The notes under the pieces are model-generated. The model had not been told where the DNA came from and made no database searches. It saw only the letters and a list, made by a program, of their open reading frames with translations. DNA of 64,000 nucleotides from Mucilaginibacter sp. SMC90 (GTDB lineage Bacteria > Bacteroidota > Bacteroidia > Sphingobacteriales > Sphingobacteriaceae): contig NZ_CP094527.1 of assembly GCF_022811725.1 (NCBI RefSeq), forward strand, positions 1 through 64,000. The letters are read 5' to 3'. The position numbers were made by a program, and so were the translations under genes. This document shows, piece by piece, positions 8,560 to 16,854 of this stretch (its first letter is position 1; each line of letters begins with the position of its first letter).

Positions 8560-10046
8560 TCAGGTTTTGCCTGTTGATTGTTGTTATTATTATTCCGGTT
8601 TGGACGGTTAGGCCTGCGGCGTCTGTTGTTATTACCGCTGCCTTCCCCCTGTGGTTTCGCCTCTCCCTGAGGTCTCGGTTCACCCTGTGGCTTGCCTTCC
8701 CTTTGAGGCTTGGCTTCACCTTGTGGGCGGCCCTCTCCCTGTGGTTTATGTTGCTGCGGAGGTCTGTTTCCCTGTGGCCTGTTATTTTGCGGCTGACGGT
8801 TTCCTTCGGGACGTGGCTGCTGGGCCGGTTTTTCCTGCTGATTACCAGATCCCTGCTGAGGCTGCTGATTGGCTGGTTTGCCTTCGGCTTGCACCTGTGC
8901 TCCGGGTTTTTGGTTTTTATTGCGGCCTTTGTTCTTCTTTTTATTGTTGTTACGGCGCTCGTCAAGGCGGGTTAAGCTATCCTGACCAACTACGTTTTCG
9001 TAATCAAGCACTTTTGCCGGTGTTGCTTCCACCTCAACAATTTCGCCCAGATCTTCGGGGATCACGCCATCTTTATTTTGCTGCTGGATCTCTTTAACCT
9101 TTTTTATCGGCAGCGGTACCCATGACTCTTCTCCGGGATAGCTAAACCACATCAGTTTTTTAAAGATGTCGGTTTTTTGCAGACGGGCATCGCCTTTTTG
9201 TGTTCTGAGTACGTTAACATTATCAGGGATGTATTTTAAGGCATCCATGTAAGTATCCAGCTCGTAGTTAAGGCAGCATTTCAGTTTACCGCATTGCCCG
9301 GCCAGCTTCAGTGTATTTAACGAAAGATTTTGATAGCGGGCAGCCGAGGTAGATACTGTTTTAAAGTCGGTAAGCCAGGTTGAGCAGCACAATTCGCGGC
9401 CGCATGAACCTATCCCGCCTAAGCGGCTTGCTTCCTGTCTCATACCTATCTGCCTCATCTCAATACGGATGCGGAAGGTTTCGGCCATTTTCTTGATCAG
9501 TTCCCTGAAATCAACGCGGCCTTCGGCCGTATAGTAAAATGTTGCCTTGGTTTTATCGCCTTGGTAATCCACATCGCTCAGCTTCATGCTCAGGTTAAGG
9601 TCGAGGGCCAGCTTGCGCGATTTATGCATGGTTTCCCATTCCATATCTTTGGCGGCTTTCCATTTGTCAACATCGGCAATGGTAGCTTTGCGGTAGATCT
9701 TTTTTACAACATCGGCTTCCTTAACATGGCGTTTTACCATTTGCATGCGCACCAGTTCGCCTGTAAGCGAAACGTGGCCTATATCATAACCACCAGTGGT
9801 TGCTTCAACAGCCACCAGTTCACCGGCTTCGAGGTAAATATTATCGTTGTTTAAATAAAACTCCTTGCGCGAGCCTTTAAACTTAACTTCAATAACCTGG
9901 AAAGGCTTATAGTTAGTTGGCATGTCCATATGTGACAGCCAATCGTAAACATCTAATTTGCTGCAACCATTAGTAAGGCAACTGCCGTTACTTTTGCAGC
10001 CCGCAGGCGAACATCCGCCACCTGTTGAGCAACTTCCACATCCCAT
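8556..10046 (-). CDS. ricT: PSP1-domain protein (RicT family) with disordered repeat tail
   Basis: A 496-residue homologue of RicT/PSP1, which in Bacillus works with YlbF and YmcA in an Fe-S complex that affects RNA processing; the Bacteroidota role is not established. The N-terminus has a Cys cluster (C3, C6, C12, C17, C23, C28). The PSP1 core follows to about residue 290, with QIGMRQEASRLGGIGSCGRE and a second cysteine stretch CGKLKCCLNYE. From about residue 365 it is low complexity: K/N-rich, then Gln/Pro/Arg/Gly-rich, with six tandem PQ(G/R)E(G/A/P)(K/R/S) hexapeptides at residues 435-470, then an Arg/Asn tail. The tail is likely an RNA-binding disordered region. It starts 2 bases after holB. 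Confidence 0.9.
   Translation of the reverse strand: MGCGSCSTGGGCSPAGCKSNGSCLTNGCSKLDVYDWLSHMDMPTNYKPFQVIEVKFKGSRKEFYLNNDNIYLEAGELVAVEATTGGYDIGHVSLTGELVRMQMVKRHVKEADVVKKIYRKATIADVDKWKAAKDMEWETMHKSRKLALDLNLSMKLSDVDYQGDKTKATFYYTAEGRVDFRELIKKMAETFRIRIEMRQIGMRQEASRLGGIGSCGRELCCSTWLTDFKTVSTSAARYQNLSLNTLKLAGQCGKLKCCLNYELDTYMDALKYIPDNVNVLRTQKGDARLQKTDIFKKLMWFSYPGEESWVPLPIKKVKEIQQQNKDGVIPEDLGEIVEVEATPAKVLDYENVVGQDSLTRLDERRNNNKKKNKGRNKNQKPGAQVQAEGKPANQQPQQGSGNQQEKPAQQPRPEGNRQPQNNRPQGNRPPQQHKPQGEGRPQGEAKPQREGKPQGEPRPQGEAKPQGEGSGNNNRRRRPNRPNRNNNNNNQQAKPE
8637..8744 (-). repeat. 18-bp tandem repeat inside ricT
   Basis: Six in-frame 18-base units encode the PQ(G/R)E(G/A/P)(K/R/S) hexapeptides of the RicT tail. 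Copies differ at several bases, so it is old enough to have drifted. Confidence 0.75.
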
Positions 10047-10048
10047 AA

Positions 10049-11203
10049 TTAACTTGGCATATATTGATTCCCCGCAGGGATATTTTTATTAATTAGTATT
10101 TTAATAATTTGTAAAGATACATCTAAAAATAAGATTTTAGGATTAGCGTTTCGCTCCACGTGATAATGCGCTTTTTCAAGCTCATCAATAATCAATTGCG
10201 ATTTACCAATACTCAGCACATTACTCATTTTTTGGGCTGTATCCAATTCCCTGGCAGGCAAGTGCACGAGGCTCCCCGCTCCTGCAAGCAACAAACAGCA
10301 CTCGCGGATAAAGCTGGTGCCGTAACGTAAAAAGTTCTTTTGGTTTTCGCGCCCCATTTTAGCAAACTGCTCAACAAAGGCCATAACTTCAATACCTTTA
10401 TTACCAAAACAATAGCGCAGCCATTGTACAAACAGCTCGTGGTAGCTTTTGTTGTCTTGCTGCAGCATAGCCAAAGCTTCGGTCATGTTGCCGTTGCTCA
10501 GGTAAGCTATTTCGGCAGCGGCTTCTTCGGTTTGATGATGGGCGCTTAGCAGATGTTCTTTAATTTCATCATACTCTAATGCAGGTATCTTAACCAGCTG
10601 CGTACGTGATAATATAGTGTTCAGGATCTGATCCTGGTTTTGGGCTACCAATAAAAACAGTGTATTGGGCTGCGGTTCTTCAATAATTTTAAGCAAAGCA
10701 TTGCCCTCTTTGTCCAGATATTCGGGCAGCCAGAGGATCAGGATCTTATATTCTGATTCAAAAGGCTTAAAGCTCAACTTTTTGATGATCTGATGGCACT
10801 CGGCAATATTAATATTGGCCTGCTTGTTTTCGGCATCCAGGTATCCACGCCAAATATCAAGGCTTAAATATGGATTGGTAGTTAAAGCCCCCCGCCATTG
10901 CTCAATAAATGTAAGCGCCGTATCATCCTTATGTTTAGCGAAAAACGGGTATGAGAAATGCAGATCGGGGTGCATCAGTTTCTGATATTTCCGGCAGGAA
11001 GAGCATACGCCGCATGAGTCATCCGGCTGTTTATCTTCGCAGGAAAGGTATTGAGCGTAGGCAACAGCAAGCGCCAGGCTGCCCGAACCTTCGGGGCCTA
11101 AAAATAATTGCGCATGGCTTACACGGTTCTCGCTCACCGTGTTAAGTAATCGTTGCTTGGTTGCTTCCTGTCCTACTATTTCTTTAAACTGCATTTGGTG
11201 CAA
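10049..11203 (-). CDS. holB: DNA polymerase III subunit delta prime
   Basis: A 384-residue clamp-loader subunit of the AAA+ fold. It opens MQFKEIVGQEATKQRLLNTV after a few residues. The P-loop region reads GPEGSGSLALAVAYAQYL and lacks the lysine, as expected for the non-hydrolysing delta prime subunit. A zinc-module Cys set follows (C-x9-C-x2-C-x2-C around residues 55-70). The sensor segment ILWLPEYLDKEGNALLKIIEEP is typical. It heads the holB-ricT-gldH operon and is divergent from ruvX. Confidence 0.9.
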   Translation of the reverse strand: MHQMQFKEIVGQEATKQRLLNTVSENRVSHAQLFLGPEGSGSLALAVAYAQYLSCEDKQPDDSCGVCSSCRKYQKLMHPDLHFSYPFFAKHKDDTALTFIEQWRGALTTNPYLSLDIWRGYLDAENKQANINIAECHQIIKKLSFKPFESEYKILILWLPEYLDKEGNALLKIIEEPQPNTLFLLVAQNQDQILNTILSRTQLVKIPALEYDEIKEHLLSAHHQTEEAAAEIAYLSNGNMTEALAMLQQDNKSYHELFVQWLRYCFGNKGIEVMAFVEQFAKMGRENQKNFLRYGTSFIRECCLLLAGAGSLVHLPARELDTAQKMSNVLSIGKSQLIIDELEKAHYHVERNANPKILFLDVSLQIIKILINKNIPAGNQYMPS

Positions 11204-11210
11204 AATAGTA

Positions 11211-11350
11211 ATTAGATTTTAGATGTGAGATATGAGATGTGAGATTTGAGACAGGAATGGGATAGCGAAGAAGATTTATTTGATAGAGAATGAGGAGCGC
11301 GTGCCATCATCCTCAAAAAATCTCACATCTCATATCTCACATCTCATATC
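11211..11350. repeat. Inverted quasi-periodic repeat (GAGATATGAGATGT words)
   Basis: Left arm about 11221-11250 and right arm about 11318-11350 are inverted over roughly 27 bases. Each is built from 7-8 base words such as GAGATAT and GAGATGT. It fills the holB/ruvX divergent gap and its right arm runs into the ruvX promoter box. Confidence 0.75.
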
Positions 11351-11354
11351 TTTA
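11347..11354 (+). promoter_or_regulatory. Putative -7 box of ruvX
   Basis: TATCTTTA matches the Bacteroidota -7 consensus TAnnTTTG at seven of eight positions and lies 4 bases before the ATG at 11359. It overlaps the end of the inverted repeat arm. Confidence 0.4.
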
Positions 11355-11358
11355 CAAC

Positions 11359-11772
11359 ATGAGAGTAATGGCTTTTGATTACGGCACTAAGCGCATCGGC
11401 ATTGCGGTTACCGACCCCCTGCAGATCATCGCGACCGGGCTTGATAACATCCACCCCAATAATATCATTGAGTTTTTAAAGAAATACTTGCAAACAGAGC
11501 AGGTAGAGCGATTCATTGTAGGCGAACCCAAGCAGATGGATAATACCCCATCGCAATCGGCCATTCATGTAAAAGGGTTTGTGAACCTGTTAAAGAAAAC
11601 TTTCCCTGAAATGCCCATCGAAATGGTTGATGAGCGTTTTACCTCAAAAATGGCATCGGCAACTATTGCTCAAAGCGGCATGAACAAAAAGAACCGACAA
11701 AATAAGGAGCTGGTGGATACAATATCGGCAGTGATATTATTGCAGAGCTACATGGACCGTAGATTATTTTGA
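11359..11772 (+). CDS. ruvX: Putative pre-16S rRNA nuclease / Holliday junction resolvase YqgF
   Basis: A 137-residue RNase H-fold protein of the YqgF/RuvX family, thought to process 16S rRNA 5' ends. It has AFDYGTKRIGIAVTDP at the N-terminus (first catalytic Asp), FIVGEPKQMDN in the middle, and DERFTSKMA and KKNRQNKELVDTISAVILLQ with the remaining acidic residues. The ATG at 11359 is preferred because family members start MR(V/I)(M/L)AFDYG. An in-frame upstream extension from 11290 would translate the repeat. The stop codon overlaps the left inverted repeat of the next element. Confidence 0.9.
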   Translation: MRVMAFDYGTKRIGIAVTDPLQIIATGLDNIHPNNIIEFLKKYLQTEQVERFIVGEPKQMDNTPSQSAIHVKGFVNLLKKTFPEMPIEMVDERFTSKMASATIAQSGMNKKNRQNKELVDTISAVILLQSYMDRRLF

Positions 11773-12390
11773 TTCCGTTGATTTCGCTGATTTTCCCATC
11801 GCTTGAAGAATGATTTTTTCTTTTTGATTTTTTTGAGTGCTTGTATTATGATTTCTTTTTTTACGACGATTTGTTTTGCTGCCGGGCAAGTTTATATTCG
11901 TTGGTAATACGTTTAAATTCTAAGCTTTTGGATCCGAAATTAATGAGAAGTCCGGTTTCAAGTTTGTAAGCTTCGAGGTAGTTTAATACCTGGGCGAGAT
12001 GAATATCTTCAAGTTTGGATACGGCTTTGAGCTCAACCATAACTTTTTCATCTACCAAAAAATCAACTCGCCTTCTGCCTACCTCTGTTCCTTCATAAAA
12101 AATAATCATTTCAAGCTCCCGGGAAAACAATAGTCCTTGTTTATATAACTCAATCTCTAAACATCGCTGATAAATAGCTTCCTGAAAACCGTTACCTAAG
12201 GTTGAATGAACTTTCATTGCACAACCAATAATTTTGCCGGTAAGTTCGGAGTGTTTATAGGTACTATTAATTAGATCTTTCATTAAAATTTGCGTAAGGG
12301 CTTAGGCTCATAAAGCTATTAAAATCAAATAAAAATCGCACAAAAAATCATTAACTAAGCGACAAGCAAATCAGCGAAATCAACGTAATC
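11771..12390. mobile_element. Candidate element: GxxExxY gene flanked by about 60-bp inverted repeats
   Basis: The left arm 11771-11832 is inverted at 12331-12390. Between arms, GTTGATTTCGCTGATTT, TCGCTT and ATGATTTTTT are identical and in the same order, roughly 47 of 60 positions overall. The only gene inside is the GxxExxY protein. A further inverted copy of the CGTTGATT/GCTGATT words follows at 12391-12491. I see no target-site duplication and no transposase. Whether it moves is inference; the inverted arms are seen directly. Confidence 0.55.
11861..12283 (-). CDS. GxxExxY protein (PD-(D/E)XK-like fold)
   Basis: A 140-residue member of the GxxExxY family. The signature reads G32-N-x-E35-x-x-Y38 within LGNGFQEAIYQ. 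A nuclease-like core follows: VDFLV (D74) then VELKA (E84, K86), the D...ExK pattern of PD-(D/E)XK enzymes, then a helix beginning HLAQVLNYLEAYKLETGLLINFG. The family is common in Bacteroidota and has no settled function. No toxin, restriction or transposase partner is adjacent. Inverted repeats flank the gene. It is convergent with ruvX. Confidence 0.88.
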   Translation of the reverse strand: MKDLINSTYKHSELTGKIIGCAMKVHSTLGNGFQEAIYQRCLEIELYKQGLLFSRELEMIIFYEGTEVGRRRVDFLVDEKVMVELKAVSKLEDIHLAQVLNYLEAYKLETGLLINFGSKSLEFKRITNEYKLARQQNKSS

Positions 12391-12451
12391 AATAAGAATC
12401 AACGGTTCAGATAATAATAAATCATTCTAAAAATCAATAACTTATAAAATA

Positions 12452-12491
12452 AATCAACGTAATCAGCGTAATCATCTCCATCAACGGTTTA
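12452..12491 (+). repeat. AATCAACG/AATCAGCG word repeat upstream of the O-methyltransferase
   Basis: AATCAACGTAATCAGCG followed by AATCA, five unlike bases and ATCAACGGTTTAT. The same order appears next to the cyclophilin start at 55274-55312 in the same orientation to the gene. The repeat runs directly into the -7 box. Confidence 0.7.
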
Positions 12492-12497
12492 TCTTTG
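12490..12497 (+). promoter_or_regulatory. Putative -7 box of the O-methyltransferase gene
   Basis: TATCTTTG is an exact match to TAnnTTTG, 5 bases before the ATG, giving a very short leader. Confidence 0.5.
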
Positions 12498-12502
12498 CCC
12501 CC

Positions 12503-13141
12503 ATGGATATTCTCCCTAATGCCTTATTGGCTTACTTAGATGACCATTGCGACCCGGAGCCGGAAGCGCTTAAAAAGCTCAACCGCGAAACGCATATGAA
12601 GGTGTTAAAACCTAACATGCTATCGGGACATTACCAGGGCAGGCTGCTGAGTTTTTTGAGTAAAATGGTGCAGCCTACGCGCATACTGGAAATAGGTACC
12701 TACACAGGCTACTCGGCTATTTGCCTGGCCGAAGGTTTGGCCGAAGACGGAATTCTCCATACCATTGAAGTTAATCGTGAGATGGAGGAGATCATCACTT
12801 CACACCTTAAACTAACAAATGTTGAAAATAAAATAAAGCTGCATTTTGGGCCGGCAGAGGCCATTATTGCTGATTTACAGGAAGATATTTTCGATTTGGT
12901 GTTTATTGATGCGGATAAAAAGAATAATTATACTTACTTTGAATTAGTTTTTGACAAAGTCAGATCCGGAGGATTAATAATAATTGACAATGTTTTGTGG
13001 AAAGGAAAGGTGTACGGCCCCGAAAAAGATGCCGATACACAAGGAATTCGCAAACTAAATGACCAGATAGCTGTTGATAGCAGGATAGAAAAATTGATCC
13101 TGCCGGTACGCGATGGGCTGCTGGTTATCAGAAAAAAATAA
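12503..13141 (+). CDS. Class I SAM-dependent O-methyltransferase (catechol-OMT-like)
   Basis: A 212-residue cytoplasmic methyltransferase of the Methyltransf_3 group. Motif I is ILEIGTYTGYSAICLAEGL; motif II-like DGILHTIEVNREME follows; LVFIDADKKNNYTYFELV and GGLIIIDNVLWKGKV give the metal-binding Asp and Asn residues typical of the family. Substrate not determinable. Four bases downstream starts a glucosaminidase gene, so the two may be co-transcribed, though a functional link is not evident. Confidence 0.9.
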   Translation: MDILPNALLAYLDDHCDPEPEALKKLNRETHMKVLKPNMLSGHYQGRLLSFLSKMVQPTRILEIGTYTGYSAICLAEGLAEDGILHTIEVNREMEEIITSHLKLTNVENKIKLHFGPAEAIIADLQEDIFDLVFIDADKKNNYTYFELVFDKVRSGGLIIIDNVLWKGKVYGPEKDADTQGIRKLNDQIAVDSRIEKLILPVRDGLLVIRKK

Positions 13142-13144
13142 ATT

Positions 13145-13687
13145 ATGAAGAAAATCTTACTGATTACAACACTGTTGATCTCAACATTAGCTGCTTCAGC
13201 ACAGAAAAATACCTCAACTTCTTATATCGATAAGTTCAAAGATGATGCCATTCGTATTATGCACGAAACCGGAATTCCGGCAAGCATCGTTTTAGGTGTA
13301 GCCATGCATGAATCGGGCTGTGGCAATAGCACAATAGCACAAAACCTTAATAACCAGTTTGGAGTAAAAGGCTACAACACCGTAGTTTATACCAAACGCA
13401 ATAAAAAAGTTCGCACTTCATATAAGCGTTACGATTCGGTTTTTGAATCATTTCAGGACTTTGCCCGCATTATGACCGAGCGTAAACAGTTCAGTCACCT
13501 GGCCGATGCACTTACCCATTATGATTATAAAGGCTGGGCAAAAGGCATTCAACGCGCCGGTTATGCAGGCAGCCGTAAATGGGCGTCGCAGGTTTTGGGT
13601 ATCATTAACAGGTATAACCTGAACGATTTGGATGAAAACCCGGCTACGCAAACCCAATTAGCCGATGCGACAACTAAACAGCAATAA
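13145..13687 (+). CDS. Secreted glucosaminidase-domain protein
   Basis: A 180-residue exported protein (signal peptide 1-19 ending ASA) with a mannosyl-glycoprotein endo-beta-N-acetylglucosaminidase-like domain, as found in FlgJ-type and autolysin peptidoglycan hydrolases. HETGIPASIVLGVAMHESG carries the probable catalytic Glu, then NNQFGVKGY, and YKRYDSVFESFQDFARIM. No cell-wall-binding domain is present. A second, longer paralogue follows. Confidence 0.85.
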   Translation: MKKILLITTLLISTLAASAQKNTSTSYIDKFKDDAIRIMHETGIPASIVLGVAMHESGCGNSTIAQNLNNQFGVKGYNTVVYTKRNKKVRTSYKRYDSVFESFQDFARIMTERKQFSHLADALTHYDYKGWAKGIQRAGYAGSRKWASQVLGIINRYNLNDLDENPATQTQLADATTKQQ

Positions 13688-13747
13688 TTACGTTTATAAA
13701 TCTTAATTTGGCCCAACCTATATGCCACTCAATAAGATTTAAGCATA

Positions 13748-14584
13748 ATGCGAAAAATTATATACCTGTTTATTGCTGTAGCTTGCTTCAGTTCCTGCTC
13801 TGCCCGTAAAAAAACATCGACAGTATCAAACCGCGATGCCCGGCGAAATAACAACAGTATTCAAAAAGCCAATAAGGATGCTGTTGCCAATTACAAGCCA
13901 TACACTTCGTTAGAATATATTGAACGCTTTAAGGCTATTGCCATACAGGAAATGAACCTTTATGGCATCCCGGCCAGTATTACCCTTGGCCAGGGCCTGT
14001 TTGAGTCTGGTGCCGGAAGCAGTGAACTGGCTAAATATGCCAACAACCACTTCGGCATAAAATGTACCAGCGACTGGACTGGTAAAAGCTATTATAAGGA
14101 CGATGATAACGTGAACGATTGCTTCAGGGTTTATGACAATCCCGAGGATTCTTTTCGTGACCACTCCAACTTTTTAAAACGGAAAAACTACGCCAAACTT
14201 TTTGAGCTGGATAAGGATGATTATAAAGGCTGGGCCTATGGCTTAAAAAAGGCCGGATATGCAACCAATCCAAATTACCCGCAATTACTGATCAATATTA
14301 TTGAAAAATATGACCTGGCCCAGTATGACCGCCCCGAAGGTGAGATGGCTAAAATTAAACGGGAAGACCGCGTGCTGGCCCAAATCAATAATAATATCAA
14401 TAAACCCGCACAAGATACCCTATCCAAAACCCCACCCGACGATAAGATCTACACCGTTAAGCAGGGCGATACACTATACAACATATCTAAACGTTTTGGA
14501 ATAACTGTCGACGACCTGAAAGCGTTAAACAGTATGAGCGATAATGGCATAAAAATTGGCCAGAAGCTCGTTGTAGTGAAGTAA
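13748..14584 (+). CDS. Glucosaminidase-LysM lipoprotein
   Basis: A 278-residue paralogue of the preceding gene. It is a predicted lipoprotein (FSSC, Cys17). The glucosaminidase domain spans about residues 55-200: NLYGIPASITLGQGLFESG with the catalytic Glu, then NNHFGIKC and YDNPEDSFRDHSNFLK. A linker of about 35 residues leads to one LysM domain at 235-278 (YTVKQGDTLYNISKRFGI) for binding peptidoglycan. Likely a cell-wall remodelling enzyme facing the periplasm. The tandem arrangement suggests local duplication followed by loss or gain of LysM and of lipidation. Confidence 0.88.
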   Translation: MRKIIYLFIAVACFSSCSARKKTSTVSNRDARRNNNSIQKANKDAVANYKPYTSLEYIERFKAIAIQEMNLYGIPASITLGQGLFESGAGSSELAKYANNHFGIKCTSDWTGKSYYKDDDNVNDCFRVYDNPEDSFRDHSNFLKRKNYAKLFELDKDDYKGWAYGLKKAGYATNPNYPQLLINIIEKYDLAQYDRPEGEMAKIKREDRVLAQINNNINKPAQDTLSKTPPDDKIYTVKQGDTLYNISKRFGITVDDLKALNSMSDNGIKIGQKLVVVK

Positions 14585-14672
14585 ACAAGAGGCAAGACAG
14601 CAAGAATCAAGACAGGAAGAAATTTTTTCTAAATCCATCTTGATTCTTGACTCTTGATTTCCTGGCTCTTTC
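14585..14672. repeat. Inverted quasi-periodic repeat (TCAAGAATCAAGACAGG words)
   Basis: CAAGAATCAAGACAGGAAG near 14602-14620 is inverted in the following TTGATTCTTGACTCTTGATT and TTTCCTGGCTCTT stretch at about 14639-14672. It lies directly after the LysM gene stop and ends before the next promoter. It could act as a terminator. Confidence 0.65.
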
Positions 14673-14726
14673 CTACCCCAAAAGTTAATTGTTGTTAAAT
14701 TGTATGATCACCAGCTGTGCAACACG

Positions 14727-14734
14727 TATTTTTG
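14727..14734 (+). promoter_or_regulatory. Putative -7 box
   Basis: TATTTTTG fits TAnnTTTG and sits 8 bases before the ATG at 14743, supporting that start for the following gene. Confidence 0.4.
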
Positions 14735-14742
14735 CCTCTTCA

Positions 14743-15513
14743 ATGAAATTGTGGATGTTTCTGATATGTTTTGCGCTATCTGCCGCCAATGTTTTTGCCC
14801 AGCAAAAAACTGTTGACGGGGTTGTGTTTGATAAGGACAGCAAGGACCGTATAGCCAGGGTAAACGTACAGAATATAACTACCGGCAAATCAATTTACAA
14901 TACCTTTAAAGGCGAATTTAAAATAGAGGCCCAGCCGGGCGACCTGCTCGTTTTTACAAAGGCTGATCATCACCCCGATACTTTAAAAATTCAAGGCGGA
15001 GAATCGTTGGCTGTTTATATGCAGCGGACCGCCATACTTCTTAAAGAAGTTGTTGTGCGCGACACGTTGCTTAATCCGCAAAAACGATTGGCGGCAACAA
15101 AAAACGATTATACCAAGATCTTCGGCCCGCTTAACAGCAAAGACCTGCTGAGCTTTGGGCCGGGTGGTGCCGGTTTAAGTATTGATGCAATTTACAACGC
15201 ATTAAGCCGCAGCGGCCGTAATGCCGCCCACCTGCGCGAAACGATTGAAAAAGATTATCAGCAAAGTGTGATAGATTATCGCTTTAACCGAACGTATGTT
15301 GGTGCCATAACTAATTTAAAAGATCAGCAGCTTACCGATTTTATGCTGCGTTACCGTCCCGGTTATTATCTGGTGAAAACAGCGAGCGACTACGAATTTA
15401 TAGCCTCTATCAAAACTAATCTTAACCGGTTTTTAAAGTATAAAAGACGCCCTTACTCGCTTACTCCGCTTGTTACTCCCGAAGACAGCAAGAAGGACCT
15501 CGGCCGCGAATAA
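14743..15513 (+). CDS. Exported carboxypeptidase-regulatory-like protein
   Basis: A 256-residue exported protein. The signal peptide (MKLWMFLICFALSAANVFAQ) makes the ATG at 14743 the likely start. A carboxypeptidase D regulatory-like beta-sandwich spans about residues 22-105: TVDGVVFDKDSKDRIARVNV, then the FKGEFKIEAQPGDLLVFTK strand turn. The remaining half is helical with no family I know. Such proteins are common in Bacteroidota, often periplasmic. The DUF3078 gene follows on the same strand after about 146 bases. Confidence 0.75.
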   Translation: MKLWMFLICFALSAANVFAQQKTVDGVVFDKDSKDRIARVNVQNITTGKSIYNTFKGEFKIEAQPGDLLVFTKADHHPDTLKIQGGESLAVYMQRTAILLKEVVVRDTLLNPQKRLAATKNDYTKIFGPLNSKDLLSFGPGGAGLSIDAIYNALSRSGRNAAHLRETIEKDYQQSVIDYRFNRTYVGAITNLKDQQLTDFMLRYRPGYYLVKTASDYEFIASIKTNLNRFLKYKRRPYSLTPLVTPEDSKKDLGRE

Positions 15514-15659
15514 GATAGATAAACCTTAATACAAGGTTCATTTTAATATTCAAAAATTCCAATATTTTTGGCCAAAAGTCGTTAACCTGGTTAAACCCAA
15601 GGTCAACATTTTTGTTTATTGTAGGTAAAAAAGGAGATTTTTGCTTTAATTTGTTTACT

Positions 15660-16682
15660 ATGTTAAAAACAAAACCGGGATTACTAATACTGGCATTATC
15701 AGTCACGTGTGTTTTATCAGCAAAAGCACAAACCGATACCCTAAAGAAAGATACTGTTAAAATAGACACTGCAGTACTTAATAAATACCGGATCAATTCC
15801 CGAAAAAACGCCATCCCGACCCGCGTTCGCCCTATACAAATTCAGCGCGAAATGGTGCCCGTTACCATGCTTGATTATAAGATAAATTACTGGAAAAAAG
15901 CCGTCACCTTCGGATTAAACTTTAGCCAGTCGGCCTTTAGCAACAATTATGCGGCGGGTGGTGTAAGTGCGGTAGCATTAGGCTCTAATTTTATTTATCA
16001 TACCGAGTATAACAAAGCACCCTTCAGTTATGTATCGGAGCTTAACCTTACTTATGGTGTATCAAAAAACAAGGGTCAGGGTAAACGTAAAACGCAAGAC
16101 CGTATCTACTTTGATAATAAGGTGGCTTCACAGTTATCAAAAAGCTGGTATTTCTTCGGTGCGTTAACCTTCGAGTCGCAGTTTGATAAAGGGTTTAACT
16201 ATGTAGACAATGGCAATGGAACATTTACGCCACAGTATATATCCAACTTTATGTCGCCGGGTTACTTAACCGAATCTGTCGGTTTTGAGTACAAGCCACA
16301 ACCCTGGTTCGATCTGCGTTTAGGTACAGGTACCGCAAGGCAAACTTTTGTGCTTGATCATGACATTCATAAATTTCAGACAGATAACTACGGTGTTGAT
16401 ACCTTAAAAACCGTAAAAAATGATCTGGCGTTCCAGATTGTTGCCCTTTTTGATAAGGATATAGCCAAAAACGTACATTTAAACACCCGTTATGCGTTGT
16501 TTATCCCGTACGCACAATCGCCAAAGTACATCACACACCGTGTTGACTTAACGCTTACAGCTAAAGTAAACAGGCTGATAAGTGCTACCGTGAATGGCAC
16601 GTTGCTGTATGACAAGCATACGTCAGACAGTGCACAGGGTTATGAAGGTATTGGACTGGGAATGCTATACAGGTTCCCATAG
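15660..16682 (+). CDS. DUF3078 outer-membrane-type protein
   Basis: A 340-residue exported protein of the DUF3078 family. The signal peptide ends SAKAQ. The body is rich in aromatic beta strands (WKKAVTFGLNFSQSAFSNNY, VSELNLTYGVSK, YFFGALTFESQFDKG) and ends with MLYRF followed by P, close to an outer-membrane barrel C-terminus. Function is unknown. I chose the ATG at 15660 because the signal peptide begins there. A strong terminator follows. Confidence 0.85.
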   Translation: MLKTKPGLLILALSVTCVLSAKAQTDTLKKDTVKIDTAVLNKYRINSRKNAIPTRVRPIQIQREMVPVTMLDYKINYWKKAVTFGLNFSQSAFSNNYAAGGVSAVALGSNFIYHTEYNKAPFSYVSELNLTYGVSKNKGQGKRKTQDRIYFDNKVASQLSKSWYFFGALTFESQFDKGFNYVDNGNGTFTPQYISNFMSPGYLTESVGFEYKPQPWFDLRLGTGTARQTFVLDHDIHKFQTDNYGVDTLKTVKNDLAFQIVALFDKDIAKNVHLNTRYALFIPYAQSPKYITHRVDLTLTAKVNRLISATVNGTLLYDKHTSDSAQGYEGIGLGMLYRFP

Positions 16683-16707
16683 CGAGTTTCTGAACAAATA
16701 AAAGACA

Positions 16708-16746
16708 TAAAACCGGCCTTACTTAAAACAGGGCCGGTTTTGTTTT
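16708..16746 (+). terminator. Rho-independent terminator after the DUF3078 gene
   Basis: AAAACCGGCC pairs with GGCCGGTTTT across an ACTTAAAACA-type loop, followed by a T-rich run. Confidence 0.8.
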
Positions 16747-16811
16747 GAAGCAAACGTATGATCCGGGTAAGTTAATCTACTAAGTAATTGAGTTAATATA
16801 GTTCAAAATCA

Positions 16812-16819
16812 TACCTTTG
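16812..16819 (+). promoter_or_regulatory. Putative -7 box of ffh
   Basis: TACCTTTG matches TAnnTTTG exactly. It leaves a leader of about 35 bases before the ffh ATG. Confidence 0.45.
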
Positions 16820-16854
16820 TATCCTTATAAAAAAGATTAAAGTTTTTTATCATA

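Noticed and set aside
8637..8744. Regular repeats in ricT considered as a CRISPR-like array
   Set aside because: 18-base units with no unique spacers and an open reading frame through all of them; coding tandem repeat.
8508..8975. Long open frames on the plus strand and in another minus frame opposite the end of ricT
   Set aside because: They exist because the ricT tail has a biased, repetitive composition that lacks stops in other frames; the PSP1 reading is clearly coding.
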